A stretch of 64,000 nt of DNA from Rhizobium sp. RU20A (GCF_900155885.1 NZ_FTMB01000007.1:62001-126000); one strand, 5' to 3'. Counted from the first letter of the stretch, positions 16,794 to 27,448 are shown. Made by a program: numbers and translations. The notes: generated by a model from the letters alone, not told the origin.

Positions 16794-17129
16794 GCTCGTC
16801 TCCACAAGTTTTACGTGAGACGGATGATCCACCGTAACGATCTCACCCTGCCCTCCCCGGGCTGGCGCAGCCTGCCGTGGCAGTCATTTGCGCCGCTCTC
16901 AACTTACTCCTTCCACACGTCTACAGTGCCGATTTCAGCCATAGGCCGGTTAATGAAACCTTAACGACGCACCGCGATCAACAGTCAATCCATGAGGATA
17001 GTGAAACTGCAACACCGCGGGCTCTTCCTGCACTGTCAGACACGACAATGCGCCGGGAAGCCTTCCCGGCGCTGTCTCCTTGGGAACGCGCGAAAGCCCG
17101 CTCCCGCCCTCGGGCCTATGCCCGCGTGA
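16794..17129. other. 336-nt intergenic region without a recognised gene
   Basis: Less GC-rich than its surroundings in its middle. It holds the CtrA-type box at 16950-16965. I see no convincing coding frame or hairpin terminator here. Confidence 0.5.
16950..16965. promoter_or_regulatory. CtrA-type binding site, TTAA-N7-TTAAC
   Basis: TTAATGAAACCTTAAC matches the full CtrA consensus with the correct 7-nt spacer and no mismatch. It lies upstream of the small gene 16614-16793 on the minus strand. CtrA is the cell-cycle response regulator in Rhizobiales. Confidence 0.6.
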
Positions 17130-17423
17130 TCAGCGACGCGCCATCAGTCCGAGCACGAAGGAAATGCCCGCGACGGCGGCAAGGGCGCCCAGAGGCTCTG
17201 AGCGCACCCGCTCGCGCAGGTCGTCCGTGACGCGCTCGGCCTCGCCCTTGACCACGGCACCGGTGGCCTGGCCGATATTGCCGACCGTCGAGGCGAGGTT
17301 GGAAAGCTCTGCCTTCAACTCCGCGATCTGCGCTTCGAGGTCGGCGGTGCGCCGATCCATGTTCTTGTCGTCCATTGCTGCGGCCACGTCGTTGGCGACA
17401 GCGGAAATCTTGGCTTCGGCCAT
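17130..17423 (-). CDS. DUF883/ElaB-YqjD-like membrane-anchored stress protein
   Basis: 97 residues from the ATG at 17423, preceded by GAGGAG at 8 nt; the longer upstream frame is not supported. An amphipathic coiled coil (DRRTADLEAQIAELKAELSN) is followed by a GEAERVTDDLRERVRSEPLG segment and a C-terminal hydrophobic stretch (ALAAVAGISFVLGLMARR). This is the layout of DUF883 family proteins (YqjD, ElaB), which anchor in the inner membrane by the C-terminus, and some bind ribosomes in stationary phase. The assignment is by architecture rather than by a diagnostic motif. Confidence 0.75.
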   Translation of the reverse strand: MAEAKISAVANDVAAAMDDKNMDRRTADLEAQIAELKAELSNLASTVGNIGQATGAVVKGEAERVTDDLRERVRSEPLGALAAVAGISFVLGLMARR

Positions 17424-17689
17424 GGGAATAACTCCTCGTCTTTGCCGGCTGTAAAACACACAATCGACGAACGCCCGGGGCAGCGGAAAGTTCCGGCTCA
17501 TCCTTGAAGGAAAAATGCGCGCGCACCTTGATAAATGCACGGGTGACGCCACCTCAAAAAAGTAAAAATTTGCGTGTGCTTTAAAAAACGGGCGAATAGG
17601 TGCAGGCACGCGCGCGTCTTCAAAAGGTGCCGCATTCGTTTGCCCGGCCTGTCGTGTCGGCAGGTTCATCGCCAAGGGAGAGATCATCC

Positions 17690-18478
17690 ATGCAGAGTTT
17701 TCTTCGCGGGGCAGCGCTTGCTGTCTCCTTCCTTCTACCGGCCGTCGCGCAGGCCGCCGAGGGCTTTGCCACGGCCAACGTCAATCTGCGCTCCGGCCCG
17801 AGCACCAGCTACCCGGCCGTTGCGGTCATTCCGGCCGGCCAGACCATCGAGATCTATGGCTGCCTGAACTCGACAGCCTGGTGCGACGTTGAGGTCGGCC
17901 GCTGGCGCGGCTGGGTCGCGGCCCGCTACATTCGCACCACCTACCGCAACAACCGCGTGATCCTCGAGCCGCGCTACTATCGCCCGCTCGGCATTCCCAC
18001 CGTCACGTTCGAAATCGGCACCTATTGGGACCGATACTACCGCAACCGCGACTTCTACCGTCAGCGTGACCGCTTTGACGATGGCTACCGTCCGCCACGC
18101 CGGGACTGGGAGCGGCCCCGCCGTGACTGGAACCAGGATGACCAGAGCTGGGACCGCCGCCGGGACTGGAACGACAACGACCAGAACTGGGATCGTCGTC
18201 GCCGCGACTGGAACGATAATGACCAGAACTGGGACCGCAACCGTCCGCCGCGTCGGGAAACCAACGACCTCGACAATCGCCGCCCCGAGGAACGGCCGCG
18301 CCCGCGTCCTGACAATCAGGACTATGGCAACGCACCCGATGTCGATCAGGACCGGCAGCGCGCCGAGGAGCTGGAACGCATTCGCCGCGTCCAGCAGAGG
18401 CAGCAGGACCGCATGCTGGACACGCCCGGTGCGGGGCTGGACTGCCCTCCGGACGACCCGGGCTGCCAGGGTCGATAA
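17690..18478 (+). CDS. Exported SH3-domain protein with Trp/Asp/Arg repeats
   Basis: 262 residues from the ATG at 17690 (AAGGGAGA upstream). Signal peptide MQSFLRGAALAVSFLLPAVAQA, then a bacterial SH3 domain at about residues 24-82 (ATANVNLRSGPSTSYPAV, GCLNSTAWCDVEVGRWRGWV). Residues about 100-190 are low-complexity repeats of the form DWNDNDQNWDRRR, present three or more times. The end is charged, with LDCPPDDPGCQGR carrying two cysteines. SH3 domains of this kind usually bind cell-wall peptides; the repeat region may bind polyanions or other proteins. Followed by a terminator. Confidence 0.88.
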   Translation: MQSFLRGAALAVSFLLPAVAQAAEGFATANVNLRSGPSTSYPAVAVIPAGQTIEIYGCLNSTAWCDVEVGRWRGWVAARYIRTTYRNNRVILEPRYYRPLGIPTVTFEIGTYWDRYYRNRDFYRQRDRFDDGYRPPRRDWERPRRDWNQDDQSWDRRRDWNDNDQNWDRRRRDWNDNDQNWDRNRPPRRETNDLDNRRPEERPRPRPDNQDYGNAPDVDQDRQRAEELERIRRVQQRQQDRMLDTPGAGLDCPPDDPGCQGR

Positions 18479-18521
18479 TCGCCTTCGGCCGCCCGGCCGA
18501 AGCGGCCGAAACGACATCCGT

Positions 18522-18556
18522 GCCGCAGTCCCGAGAAGGGGCTGCGGCCTTTCTTT
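18522..18556 (+). terminator. Rho-independent terminator of the SH3 protein gene
   Basis: GCCGCAGTCC pairs with GGGCTGCGGC around a GAGAAG-type loop, followed by CTTTCTTTT. It lies 44 nt after the stop codon. Confidence 0.8.
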
Positions 18557-18630
18557 TGCGTTTCGGCCGCCCTTCTCGTCGTCAGGTCCGCATTTTGCCG
18601 CAGTCCTTTCGCAAACCACAAGCTCCATAG

Positions 18631-18646
18631 TTAACAGTGCGCTAAC
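18631..18646. promoter_or_regulatory. CtrA-like box with one mismatch upstream of the DUF2336 gene
   Basis: TTAACAGTGCGCTAAC fits TTAA-N7-TTAAC with one mismatch in the second half-site, about 83 bp before the DUF2336 start codon. Suggestive only. Confidence 0.35.
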
Positions 18647-18728
18647 GGTTTTGCGCTAGTTTCACGACTGTATCGGGACAGGACAGGGTCCCGGGCTCCC
18701 GAACTGCCTGTATCTGTATCGAGTAGGT

Positions 18729-20039
18729 GTGTCTGTGTCGGATCGCTTTCGTGCGTTGGAAAGTCCCCGGTCGGGGAGAACGAAGGATGTCGTTCTCCTG
18801 GCGACGGTTACCAGTTTCGAGGCGCTTCGCCATCCGCGCCGGTCCGATCTGCACCAGTTCGCCGAACTCTTCGAACCGCTCTTCCTTGCCTCCAGCGACG
18901 AGGCCCGCCGGCAGGCGGCTGCAGCCCTGTCGCAGGCGCAGAACCTTCCCGAATCGGTTGCCCTTCTCATCGGCAGCATGCCGATCGCCATCGCTGCCGC
19001 CTTCCTGACCCGCTCGCCGGCCATTTCCGACGCCGTGCTGGTGGAGATCGTCAACCGCCAGGGCTCGCAGCATGCGGCGGCCATTGCGCGGCGCGACAAT
19101 CTCTCGCCGCTGGTCGTCGATGCGCTCGTCGATCGCCACCAGTCGGCCGGCGGCCAGCGCTGGGAGGCCGAGCTTTTCACGGGCGAGACGTCCGGTCTTG
19201 CCGACGCGCCCGACGCGCTGACGGAGGACGCGCGCCTTCCCCGTTTCACGCCTAGCGGACCCGATACTGTCGACAGCATCTCGCCGCTCGTCTTTGCCGA
19301 ATCCCTCGGACCGGATCTGCAGGGGGCAGCACCGGAGGAGGGTCCGGCTGAATTTGAAGCAGATGGCAGCGCAGACGACATGGTCCGAGATATCGCCGAC
19401 GATCTCGTGGATATCCGCGCCGCCGCTCCCATGACCGAGCATGCGGAGGACATCGAAAACGAGCGTGCCCGCGTTCAGCGCGAGGAAGCGTTGCGGCAGG
19501 AAATCAAGGCGCTGGCCCGCGTTGCCCGCAAGGCCAGGCGGCGTGACGCGCCACTCGCGCCGGCCTCGCCGACCCATGCCGCCCTCCTCGTTCGCTTTTC
19601 CCGAACCGGCGAAATCTTCCTGTTCCGCCGCACGCTGGCTGCAAGCCTCGGCGCCAGCGAGGCGCTGGCCGAGCGCATCCTGCTCGATGTGTCCGGCCGC
19701 CAGCTGGCGCTTTCGCTCTGCGCCCTCGGCGTTGCGCCACACGATGCAAGGCTCGTGCTGTGGGCCACATATCCGCACCTGTCCCAGCGTGTGGGCATCA
19801 CCAGCAAGGCCGACCACCTCATCGCAGCCGCCGACAATGCGGACAACCGCGAACGGGTCGCGGCCTGGGTGCGCGCCGACACCAATCTCGACGATGATGT
19901 GGAGCCGCCGCGGCACGAGCCGGTGCAGGCCTCCGAACGTCCCGCCGATCCGCGCCGCCAGCCGGCCGCTGCACGCGCGACGAGACCGGACGCGGCCCAC
20001 ACCTTCGGCAAGCGCAGTGGCGGCGCGCAACGCGGCTGA
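18729..20039 (+). CDS. DUF2336 domain protein
   Basis: 436 residues from a GTG at 18729; a second GTG at 18735 is possible. The N-terminal half shows helical repeat-like blocks typical of DUF2336: RRSDLHQFAELFEPLFLASSDEARRQAAAALSQ, FLTRSPAISDAVLVEIV and QHAAAIARRDNLSPLVVDALVDR, an alpha-solenoid-like fold. Residues 165-250 are acidic. A second helical domain covers about 265-390, and the end is Arg/Pro-rich and disordered. DUF2336 is common in alphaproteobacteria and its function is unknown. It ends 16 nt from the convergent DUF1491 gene. Confidence 0.85.
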   Translation: MSVSDRFRALESPRSGRTKDVVLLATVTSFEALRHPRRSDLHQFAELFEPLFLASSDEARRQAAAALSQAQNLPESVALLIGSMPIAIAAAFLTRSPAISDAVLVEIVNRQGSQHAAAIARRDNLSPLVVDALVDRHQSAGGQRWEAELFTGETSGLADAPDALTEDARLPRFTPSGPDTVDSISPLVFAESLGPDLQGAAPEEGPAEFEADGSADDMVRDIADDLVDIRAAAPMTEHAEDIENERARVQREEALRQEIKALARVARKARRRDAPLAPASPTHAALLVRFSRTGEIFLFRRTLAASLGASEALAERILLDVSGRQLALSLCALGVAPHDARLVLWATYPHLSQRVGITSKADHLIAAADNADNRERVAAWVRADTNLDDDVEPPRHEPVQASERPADPRRQPAAARATRPDAAHTFGKRSGGAQRG

Positions 20040-20054
20040 GCCGAGCGCCGCCCC

Positions 20055-20438
20055 CTATCGGCGGAAGAGACTGTCGGCAGGGTTCTCCGGCGGCGTGACA
20101 CCGATGATCGAAAAGAGGCCGGCCACGTCGTCGCATTCCAGTTCCACCACCCAGGCATCGGGGTCGAACCGCAATTCGCGGGTGAGCGCGGCGTCGACGG
20201 CTTCCGGCGCCACCGCGCTCAATCGTTCCTCGAAGGAGCGTCCAGCCCCCTCCCCATCCTCCTCGACCAGACTTTGCGGAGCCGGGCCGTAGAGCGTCTC
20301 CGTCCCCTGCCGGTGGCGGCAGCGGATATGAATCGCCCCGGCCGCATCCATCCCCTTGTGCAGCACGGCGGCATAGTCGCCCCGTTGGAAGACACGGCGA
20401 AGCAGGGCTGAGACGAAAAATTCGGATGTGACGCGCAT
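20055..20438 (-). CDS. DUF1491 family protein
   Basis: 127 residues. It starts MRVTSEFFVSALLRRVFQRGDYAAVLHKG, continues with AGAIHIRCRHR and LYGPAPQSLVEED, and has ELRFDPDAWVVELECDD near the end, the blocks of DUF1491, a small alphaproteobacterial family of unknown function. It stands 56 nt downstream of the peptidoglycan-binding protein gene on the same strand, and may be the last gene of an operon with that gene and the sensor kinase. Confidence 0.88.
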   Translation of the reverse strand: MRVTSEFFVSALLRRVFQRGDYAAVLHKGMDAAGAIHIRCRHRQGTETLYGPAPQSLVEEDGEGAGRSFEERLSAVAPEAVDAALTRELRFDPDAWVVELECDDVAGLFSIIGVTPPENPADSLFRR

Positions 20439-21407
20439 GGCGCCGTTCTAGTGGGAAATGCGCGAGGCGGCAAACGCATCCTTGTCACGGCCGGTCAGAG
20501 GGCGCCGATGGCCTTCAGCTTCTTGAGGACCGCCTCGTTCGGACGGCCGGTCTCCGGCAGACTGTAATGTTTCTCGAAATGGCGGATTGCGGCACTGGTC
20601 GTGGCGCCGGCAATGCCGTCGACCTTGACGTCGGCATAGGCGAGATTGTTGAGACCCTGCTGGATACGGCGCACGGTCTCGCTGGCCACAAGCGGGATCT
20701 CGGCGGGGGGAATAAGGTTCGGATCGGTCTCTGCCGAGCGGATCGCGGCGGCGATCGGATCCTCCGCCCCCGTGCGGCGCGCCGGCTTGTCGAGGTTTGC
20801 GGTTTCCAGCGGGCGCTCCGCCGGGCGGGCGAGCGGTGCCGTCATGCCGCGCAGCGCGGCCAGCAGCGCCGGCGTCGGTGCGCCGGTCTCGGCAAGGCCT
20901 GCCTTCTTCTGGAAGCTGCGGATCGCCTCGCTGGTCATCGGTCCCGGCCGACCATCCACGGTGCCACGGTAAAAGCCCAGCGCGGCGAGCGAACGCTGGA
21001 TATCGGCCATCAGCGTCGCATCCGCCGCCGCTGTCCCCTGCTGGGTCGCCGGGGCGGTCGTGCTCCGGCTTGCCTCGGCCGGCACACTGCCGGTCGGCCG
21101 GGCCTCGGTATCGGTTGTCGCAGGGGCGGCTTCGTCCGTTTCCCGCTCGATCACGAAGGTCGTCACGCGGCGCGGTTCCACATCGGCCGTCTCGACCTCC
21201 TGCGGGCCGCGGGTGGTAAAGAAGGGCGCGGGATGGGCGTGGGGCTGATACCAGACCGCATTGGCGGCCACGAAGGAAAAGGCGACGAGGAAGCTTGCGG
21301 TGCCGGCGACGGGCAGCGGATGATCGAACACGGCACGACCCACCCGCCGCGCCGCGCCATAGGCCGGTGCGGCGACGGATGCCCGCTTGACGGGAGCCTT
21401 GCGGCGC

Positions 21408-23018
<1,611 letters not shown>

Positions 23019-23720
23019 GTTACGCAATACACCCACGTCGAACCCTGTAGAGCTGGCATGCAGGTCGTTGCATGCATGCCTTGTCGTTGCCATCCGGGTC
23101 TGTCCCGGCCCCGTCAAAGGCCGTTGTCCGGATGCTCAGACTGTCGCATCGGCGGCTTAATGAAAGAATAAGTGAAGCCCGCCGCGGGGGCCTGCAGGGG
23201 CCGAAAGTGCCGCTTTTGTTCCAATTCGCGACGCCAATGATTTTCATGGTTAATGTGCCGTAAGCAACGGATTTCCGGTGGTTTTTGCCGATGCGTTAAG
23301 ATCTGCGGCAAAGCGGCATTCGTGCCTTTCCTGCATTCTCAGGGACTCCGGCGCCGGCGCCCGCCTTGTTGCTTAACGCCATCCCGACAAATGCGCATCG
23401 AATGCCCTTCAAATGCCGCAAGTTCGCATTTGAACCAAGTTTGAGACAAAGGCCGCGATCTTGTGCAAGGCGTTCTTCGCAGGCCCCGGCTAGTCTTGCC
23501 ACTGTCGGAAAAAGGCGTTTGACCTTTGCCGATCCGATGAAGACGGGCCGCCCGCCAAAGCGGGGCAACGAGACCTGTCACATCGTAAAGACTGATCCGG
23601 TCGGCTCGCAGAAACAGGGGCGCGCCGATCCCGACGAACACGGATGCGCCACGCGGTGCCGCCACGACCATCGAGGTTTGGCAGCGTCATGGAGGCGTGC
23701 GAACACAGGATGGGCAAATC
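23019..23720. other. 702-nt intergenic region without a recognised gene
   Basis: Lies between divergent genes (kinase and DUF5330). Several TTAA half-sites occur near 23157, 23250 and 23297, but none forms a perfect CtrA box. Open frames here lack family patterns; one reads MKTGRPPKRGNE at about 23538 and then degenerates. Nothing else is seen. Confidence 0.4.
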
Positions 23721-24212
23721 ATGTGGTTCCTGGTCAAGGCGGGATTCTGGTTCTCGCTGGTTCTGGTGCTTCTGCCGTTCCTCGATCCGTCTCCGGAACA
23801 GTCCGGGAGCGGGCCGAAGGTGGAAATCGGCGAGACCTTCAAGATCGCCGGAGAAGCGATCGCCTATATGCGCAACATCTGCGTGGAAAAGCCTGATGTG
23901 TGCGAACAGGGCGCGGAAACCTTTTCGGCGCTCGGCCACCGCGCCAGCGAAGGCGCCCGCATTGCTTATGAATTTCTCGATGCCCGCTTCGGCGCAGCCC
24001 CGGACAATGGCGTGATGACGGGCACCGTCAATCCCGGCAGCGACAAGGCCCGACAGGCCCTGCCCGCCGATGCCAAGGCACGCCTTGAAGGCCATCTGCC
24101 GAAAGACACGCGGCCGACGACGATGGCCGAAAGCGAGCGCCTGCCCCGGCGGCCTGTGCCGGACGACAATCACACGCCCGTCCCGCAATGGCGCGTCAAG
24201 CCCGCGCCCTGA
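23721..24212 (+). CDS. DUF5330 domain protein, membrane-anchored
   Basis: 163 residues from the ATG at 23721. The N-terminus MWFLVKAGFWFSLVLVLLP is a membrane anchor or signal, followed by the DUF5330 body: FKIAGEAIAYMRNICVEKPDVCEQGAETFSALGHRA (two cysteines that could form a disulfide) and EGARIAYEFLDARFG. The C-terminal third is Pro/Arg-rich and probably disordered. The function is unknown. A clear terminator follows, so it appears monocistronic. Confidence 0.8.
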   Translation: MWFLVKAGFWFSLVLVLLPFLDPSPEQSGSGPKVEIGETFKIAGEAIAYMRNICVEKPDVCEQGAETFSALGHRASEGARIAYEFLDARFGAAPDNGVMTGTVNPGSDKARQALPADAKARLEGHLPKDTRPTTMAESERLPRRPVPDDNHTPVPQWRVKPAP

Positions 24213-24270
24213 CGGCACCGCAGTTCAAAAGATTACCGGTTTCCTGACTGTCCCTGTTGTCAGGCCGCTC

Positions 24271-24312
24271 GGCCGCGAAGCCTGCCCATCGGCTTCGCGG
24301 CCTTTTTTCTTT
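24271..24312 (+). terminator. Rho-independent terminator after the DUF5330 gene
   Basis: GGCCGCGAAGCC pairs perfectly with GGCTTCGCGGCC (12 bp, 8-nt loop), followed by TTTTTTCTTT. It is the strongest hairpin terminator in the window and lies about 60 nt before sufE. Confidence 0.9.
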
Positions 24313-24371
24313 GCGGCGCTCCCGTCGCTCCTATATGAGGCGCAGGACAGAAGACGGGACTTTCGAACGCC

Positions 24372-24797
24372 ATGGCCGATCTCCAGAGCATCATTGACGA
24401 TTTCGCTTTCCTGGACGACTGGGAAGACCGCTACCGCTACGTCATCGAACTCGGTCGCAGCCTTCCGGACCTTCCCGAGGACAAGCGCACCGCCGAAAAC
24501 AAGGTGCAGGGTTGCGCCAGCCAGGTCTGGCTCGTCAGCCATGTCGACACGCCCGGGGCCGATCCGGTGCTCGTCTTCGAGGGCGAATCCGACGCCCATA
24601 TCGTGCGGGGCCTCGTTGCCATCGTGCTCGCCGTCTATTCCGGCCGCCCAGCCTCCGAGATCGCCAAGACCGATGCCATCGAGGTCTTTTCGAAGATCGG
24701 GCTCGTCGAGCATCTGTCCACCCAGCGGGCCAATGGCCTGCGCTCCATGGTCAAGCGTATCCGCGAAGAGGCCGCCGCCCATCTGGCAGCGGCCTGA
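24372..24797 (+). CDS. sufE: SufE family cysteine desulfuration protein
   Basis: 141 residues. IIDDFAFLDDWEDRYRYVIELG at the N-terminus, NKVQGCASQVWL with the sulfur-accepting Cys48, VRGLVAIVLAVYSGRPASEI and FSKIGLVEHLSTQRANGLRSMVKRI are full SufE family blocks. SufE takes persulfide from the cysteine desulfurase SufS and passes it to SufB for Fe-S cluster assembly in the cytoplasm. No other suf gene is nearby, so this may be the stand-alone copy. Start at 24372 is the first Met of the family N-terminus. Confidence 0.94.
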   Translation: MADLQSIIDDFAFLDDWEDRYRYVIELGRSLPDLPEDKRTAENKVQGCASQVWLVSHVDTPGADPVLVFEGESDAHIVRGLVAIVLAVYSGRPASEIAKTDAIEVFSKIGLVEHLSTQRANGLRSMVKRIREEAAAHLAAA

Positions 24798-24823
24798 TCA
24801 CGACGGACGGATCTTTCTCCGTG

Positions 24824-25672
24824 TCAGAGGGTCGGACGGAAATCGTCCGTGCCCCAGCTGTGCTGGCGCTGACCGGAAGAGCGCGGCGGGGCATAGTGGC
24901 GCGCAAGCGCCATCAGCGCGGCCCGCAGCATGACCTTGGCGGAGCGCACCGGCCAGAGCCGCTCCCGCTCCACCGTCTCCAGCCCCTTTTCGAAGCAGCA
25001 GATGTCGAGGGCGACGCCGGAGAGCTCCGGCCCCATCGCCTCGACGGCCCGCCGCACCCGCAGGCGCGCCGACAGCGCACTGTCGGAGAGATCCTCCTTG
25101 CCGACCCCCTGGCCACTGCCGCCCGGCAGGGGCGGCGCGTAGATCATCGTCAGGCGCGGCTGCAACTGCGCCCGGGTGAAGTCGGCATGCAGCCTTTCGC
25201 CGGCGGCGATCGCCTCCGCGGCGAAAAACGGGGCGCCGTCACGTTCCTTCAGCCGCGCCAGCATGGCGAGCGGCGATTCCGTCCGGTTGACGGCAAGGCG
25301 CGCCGGTCCCTCCGGTCCCTCCCGCACCGCTTCCTCCACGCAGCGGTGCTGGTCGAGAAAGGCCTCGTCCGGGGCCGCCAGCGCCCGGCGCAGCGCCGTC
25401 TCGGTTTCGCGCGTTGCCAAAAGGCGCACACCGTCCCGGCGAAGCAGCCCTGCCCGCGCGGCGGCCGTCAGCACGTCCTCGCCGACCGGCAGCCGGCGGC
25501 CGTCCGCCGTCTCGATCGCCATCTGCCGATCAACGGTCGCCCCGGCACCGCCATCGAGGCCGCCATCGGGGGAACCCGCCTCCACGAGCCGGGCACCCGA
25601 CAGAACCGCCTTCAACAGCCGTGTCAGCGCCCTTGTTTTCCCCACCGGTGCTGTCATGCGTGCATCAGGCAT
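24824..25672 (-). CDS. DUF6456 domain protein
   Basis: 282 residues from the ATG at 25672 (MPDARMTAPVGKTRAL), which overlaps the stop of the upstream DnaA-C-like gene by 8 nt. The N-terminal half has a possible winged-helix region (LTRLLKAVLSGARLVEAG; RAGLLRRDGVRLLATRETE). The C-terminal half (NRTESPLAMLARLKERDGAPF, AGERLHADFTRAQLQPRLTM, ALDICCFEKGLETVERE) is the DUF6456 block, widespread in Rhizobiales. The shape suggests a DNA-binding regulator. It is coupled to a DNA-binding helix-turn-helix protein. The biological role is unknown. Confidence 0.8.
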   Translation of the reverse strand: MPDARMTAPVGKTRALTRLLKAVLSGARLVEAGSPDGGLDGGAGATVDRQMAIETADGRRLPVGEDVLTAAARAGLLRRDGVRLLATRETETALRRALAAPDEAFLDQHRCVEEAVREGPEGPARLAVNRTESPLAMLARLKERDGAPFFAAEAIAAGERLHADFTRAQLQPRLTMIYAPPLPGGSGQGVGKEDLSDSALSARLRVRRAVEAMGPELSGVALDICCFEKGLETVERERLWPVRSAKVMLRAALMALARHYAPPRSSGQRQHSWGTDDFRPTL

Positions 25673-26144
25673 GGGGCTCATCTCCGATGGGGAAAACCAG
25701 CGTCGCCACGCGCTCGATGGCGCTGATGAGCGCATCGAAATGCGGTTCGTCGCGGCGGTCCTCCACCACGTTGCAGGCATGGCTGACCGTTGTCCGGTCT
25801 CGGCCGAAGCCGAGGCCGACCTCGACCATCGGCATGCGCAGCGTGACATGGCAGACATACATGGCGATCTGGCGGACCTTGCAGGCACTGTCGCGCCGCA
25901 GCCGCACCCGGTCGGCCGACAGCGCCAGCATCTCGACGGTCAGCGACCGGACCATGCGGCAGCGCGCGTCCCGCGCCCGCTTCAGGGCTGCGGTCAGTGT
26001 CGGTGTTTCGAGGCTCGTGCAGGCGCAGGGCTCGGGCACCACCGCACATCGGTGGGGAGAAACGGGCACCAGAGATCTCGCCAAGGGCGGCAGATCGTGG
26101 GGGCACAGCGGAGTGATTGGGGCATGCGACAGGGGCGTTGGCAT
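25665..26144 (-). CDS. DnaA C-terminal-domain-like helix-turn-helix protein
   Basis: 159 residues. The second half (CKVRQIAMYVCHVTLRMPMV, GLGFGRDRTTVSHACNVVED) closely resembles domain IV of DnaA, which contacts DnaA boxes through a helix-turn-helix; the AAA+ ATPase part is absent. Stand-alone proteins of this kind are common in Rhizobiales, and a role in replication-linked or transcriptional control is possible but unproven. The first 45 residues are Pro/Cys-rich and weakly conserved in look; a later start is possible. AAGGAGG lies upstream of the start at 26144. Its stop overlaps the DUF6456 gene. Confidence 0.82.
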   Translation of the reverse strand: MPTPLSHAPITPLCPHDLPPLARSLVPVSPHRCAVVPEPCACTSLETPTLTAALKRARDARCRMVRSLTVEMLALSADRVRLRRDSACKVRQIAMYVCHVTLRMPMVEVGLGFGRDRTTVSHACNVVEDRRDEPHFDALISAIERVATLVFPIGDEPHA

Positions 26145-26288
26145 GAAAACCTCCTTGTTATAGGAATTATTTCATACACATTGCGCCACTGCGGGGAATA
26201 GCAGGCGAGCGCCTCCGGCACCATCTCCTTGAAAACACGCCTATAAATTTGCAATTATCAAGATTTTCTAGGCTTTTTTTCCTCATAG

Positions 26289-26313
26289 AAAAAGGCCGCT
26301 GCGCGACCTTTTT
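26289..26313. terminator. Bidirectional terminator downstream of mucR
   Basis: AAAAAGGCCGC-TGC-GCGACCTTTTT: six-pair stem with one wobble and T-runs on both strands. It serves mucR on the minus strand. Confidence 0.6.
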
Positions 26314-26344
26314 GCACTCTCCGGCGATGTCGGGAGGGAATCGC

Positions 26345-26776
26345 TTACTTGGCGCGGCGCTTGCGGCGCTGGCCGAGACCCATCTCCTTGGCAAGGCGCG
26401 AACGCGCTTCGGCATAGGCCGGCGCGACCATCGGATACTCGGCCGGCAGGTCCCACTTCTCGCGGTATTCTTCCGGGGAGAGATTGTGGTGGGTCATCAG
26501 GTGGCGCTTCAGCGACTTGAAGGTTCCGCCGCATTCGAGGCAGGTGATCTGGTCGTCCTGAACGGACTTGCGCACCGAAACGGCAGGCTTGGGCTTTTCA
26601 ATGACCGGCTGCACGGGCTGGGGGCTGGATGTATTGTTCAAGGCAGAATGAACATCAGCAATCAAGGTCGAAAGTTCAGCAACCGGAACAACATGATTGC
26701 TGACATAGGCTGCAACGATGTCGGCGGTCAATTCGACCAGAAGATCACTTCCATGGCCCGTGGCTGTTTCCGTCAT
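26345..26776 (-). CDS. mucR: MucR/Ros family zinc-finger transcriptional regulator
   Basis: 143 residues. The Ros zinc finger is complete: Cys79-x2-Cys82-x9-His92-x3-His96 in [19 protein letters not shown], followed by [22 protein letters not shown] and a basic tail KRRKRRAK-like end ([12 protein letters not shown]). The N-terminus ([20 protein letters not shown]) is the oligomerisation domain. MucR/Ros proteins are global H-NS-like repressors of exopolysaccharide, motility and virulence or symbiosis genes, bind AT-rich sites and repress their own promoters. The long 5' region upstream (26777-27448) is the usual place for autoregulatory sites. Confidence 0.95.
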   Translation of the reverse strand: MTETATGHGSDLLVELTADIVAAYVSNHVVPVAELSTLIADVHSALNNTSSPQPVQPVIEKPKPAVSVRKSVQDDQITCLECGGTFKSLKRHLMTHHNLSPEEYREKWDLPAEYPMVAPAYAEARSRLAKEMGLGQRRKRRAK

Positions 26777-27448
26777 TTTAGTCTCCTGTCATCCAAAGCG
26801 GGTCTTCCATTGGGAGGCGGACAGACCCGGCGAACGTCACACACACTGAGTTCAGCGTAGCGGATGAGGTCCTTGTATGGCGGCAGTTGCACCAACCGCG
26901 CGCAAACCGATGGAACGTGAGGAAAACTCTACTTCCCGGGACAGGAGGAGTACGTTCTACTTCAACAAAACCACAAGGCTTACAACCCATCCGATACGTC
27001 GGACAGGCCCTGAACTTGGGTCCCGCCCTCGCGTAGTCGAATAACATTGTTCCAGCCGACATCCAAACAGTATTTTCGCATGCGACATGCAATATTTTAC
27101 CTATGGACCATCATCTTGCTGGTCATTATGCAGCGCGTTACGGCATTATGCGTCCACCGATCGAAACTTTTACGTGGATTTCTTTGTCACAATCTCCATG
27201 TTAAGCAGCGATTACGAATCAGTGCGCCACACATTACAACCAATCGTATGTATTCTAGCCGGGAGAAACCACTCTGGTGGTGGAACCACGCGCCGTCCCG
27301 CGACCCAACCGCCGCAACGACGTTTGGGTGCGTGAACACGGAAAGCTGACGAGCGGCGCTTCGGAGCAGGACGACTCCACCTGCGGCCTTTCCACGTTAA
27401 GCCAGAGTGTGAATACCTGTCAGCGATGTCGTGCTTGCCGGACAGGCT
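26777..27448. promoter_or_regulatory. 672-nt AT-richer region upstream of mucR
   Basis: No recognised gene. The part at 27050-27260 is clearly more AT-rich than the flanks, with runs such as CAATATTTTACC, as expected for MucR/Ros target DNA. Short frames here have no family pattern. It probably holds the mucR promoter and leader, and then the 3' flank of the convergent-side mnhG gene. Confidence 0.45.

Noticed and set aside
23157-23171. A CtrA box upstream of the sensor kinase
   Set aside because: Only the first half-site is good (TTAA-N7-ATAAG); too weak to report as a site.
23366-23896. A plus-strand frame with a GRPPKRG-type motif before the DUF5330 gene
   Set aside because: The AT-hook-like start degenerates at once and the frame overlaps the real DUF5330 gene in a different frame.
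27047-27349. A 100-residue plus-strand frame upstream of mucR
   Set aside because: No ribosome site or family resemblance, and it lies in AT-richer DNA where stop-free frames are less telling; treated as regulatory DNA.
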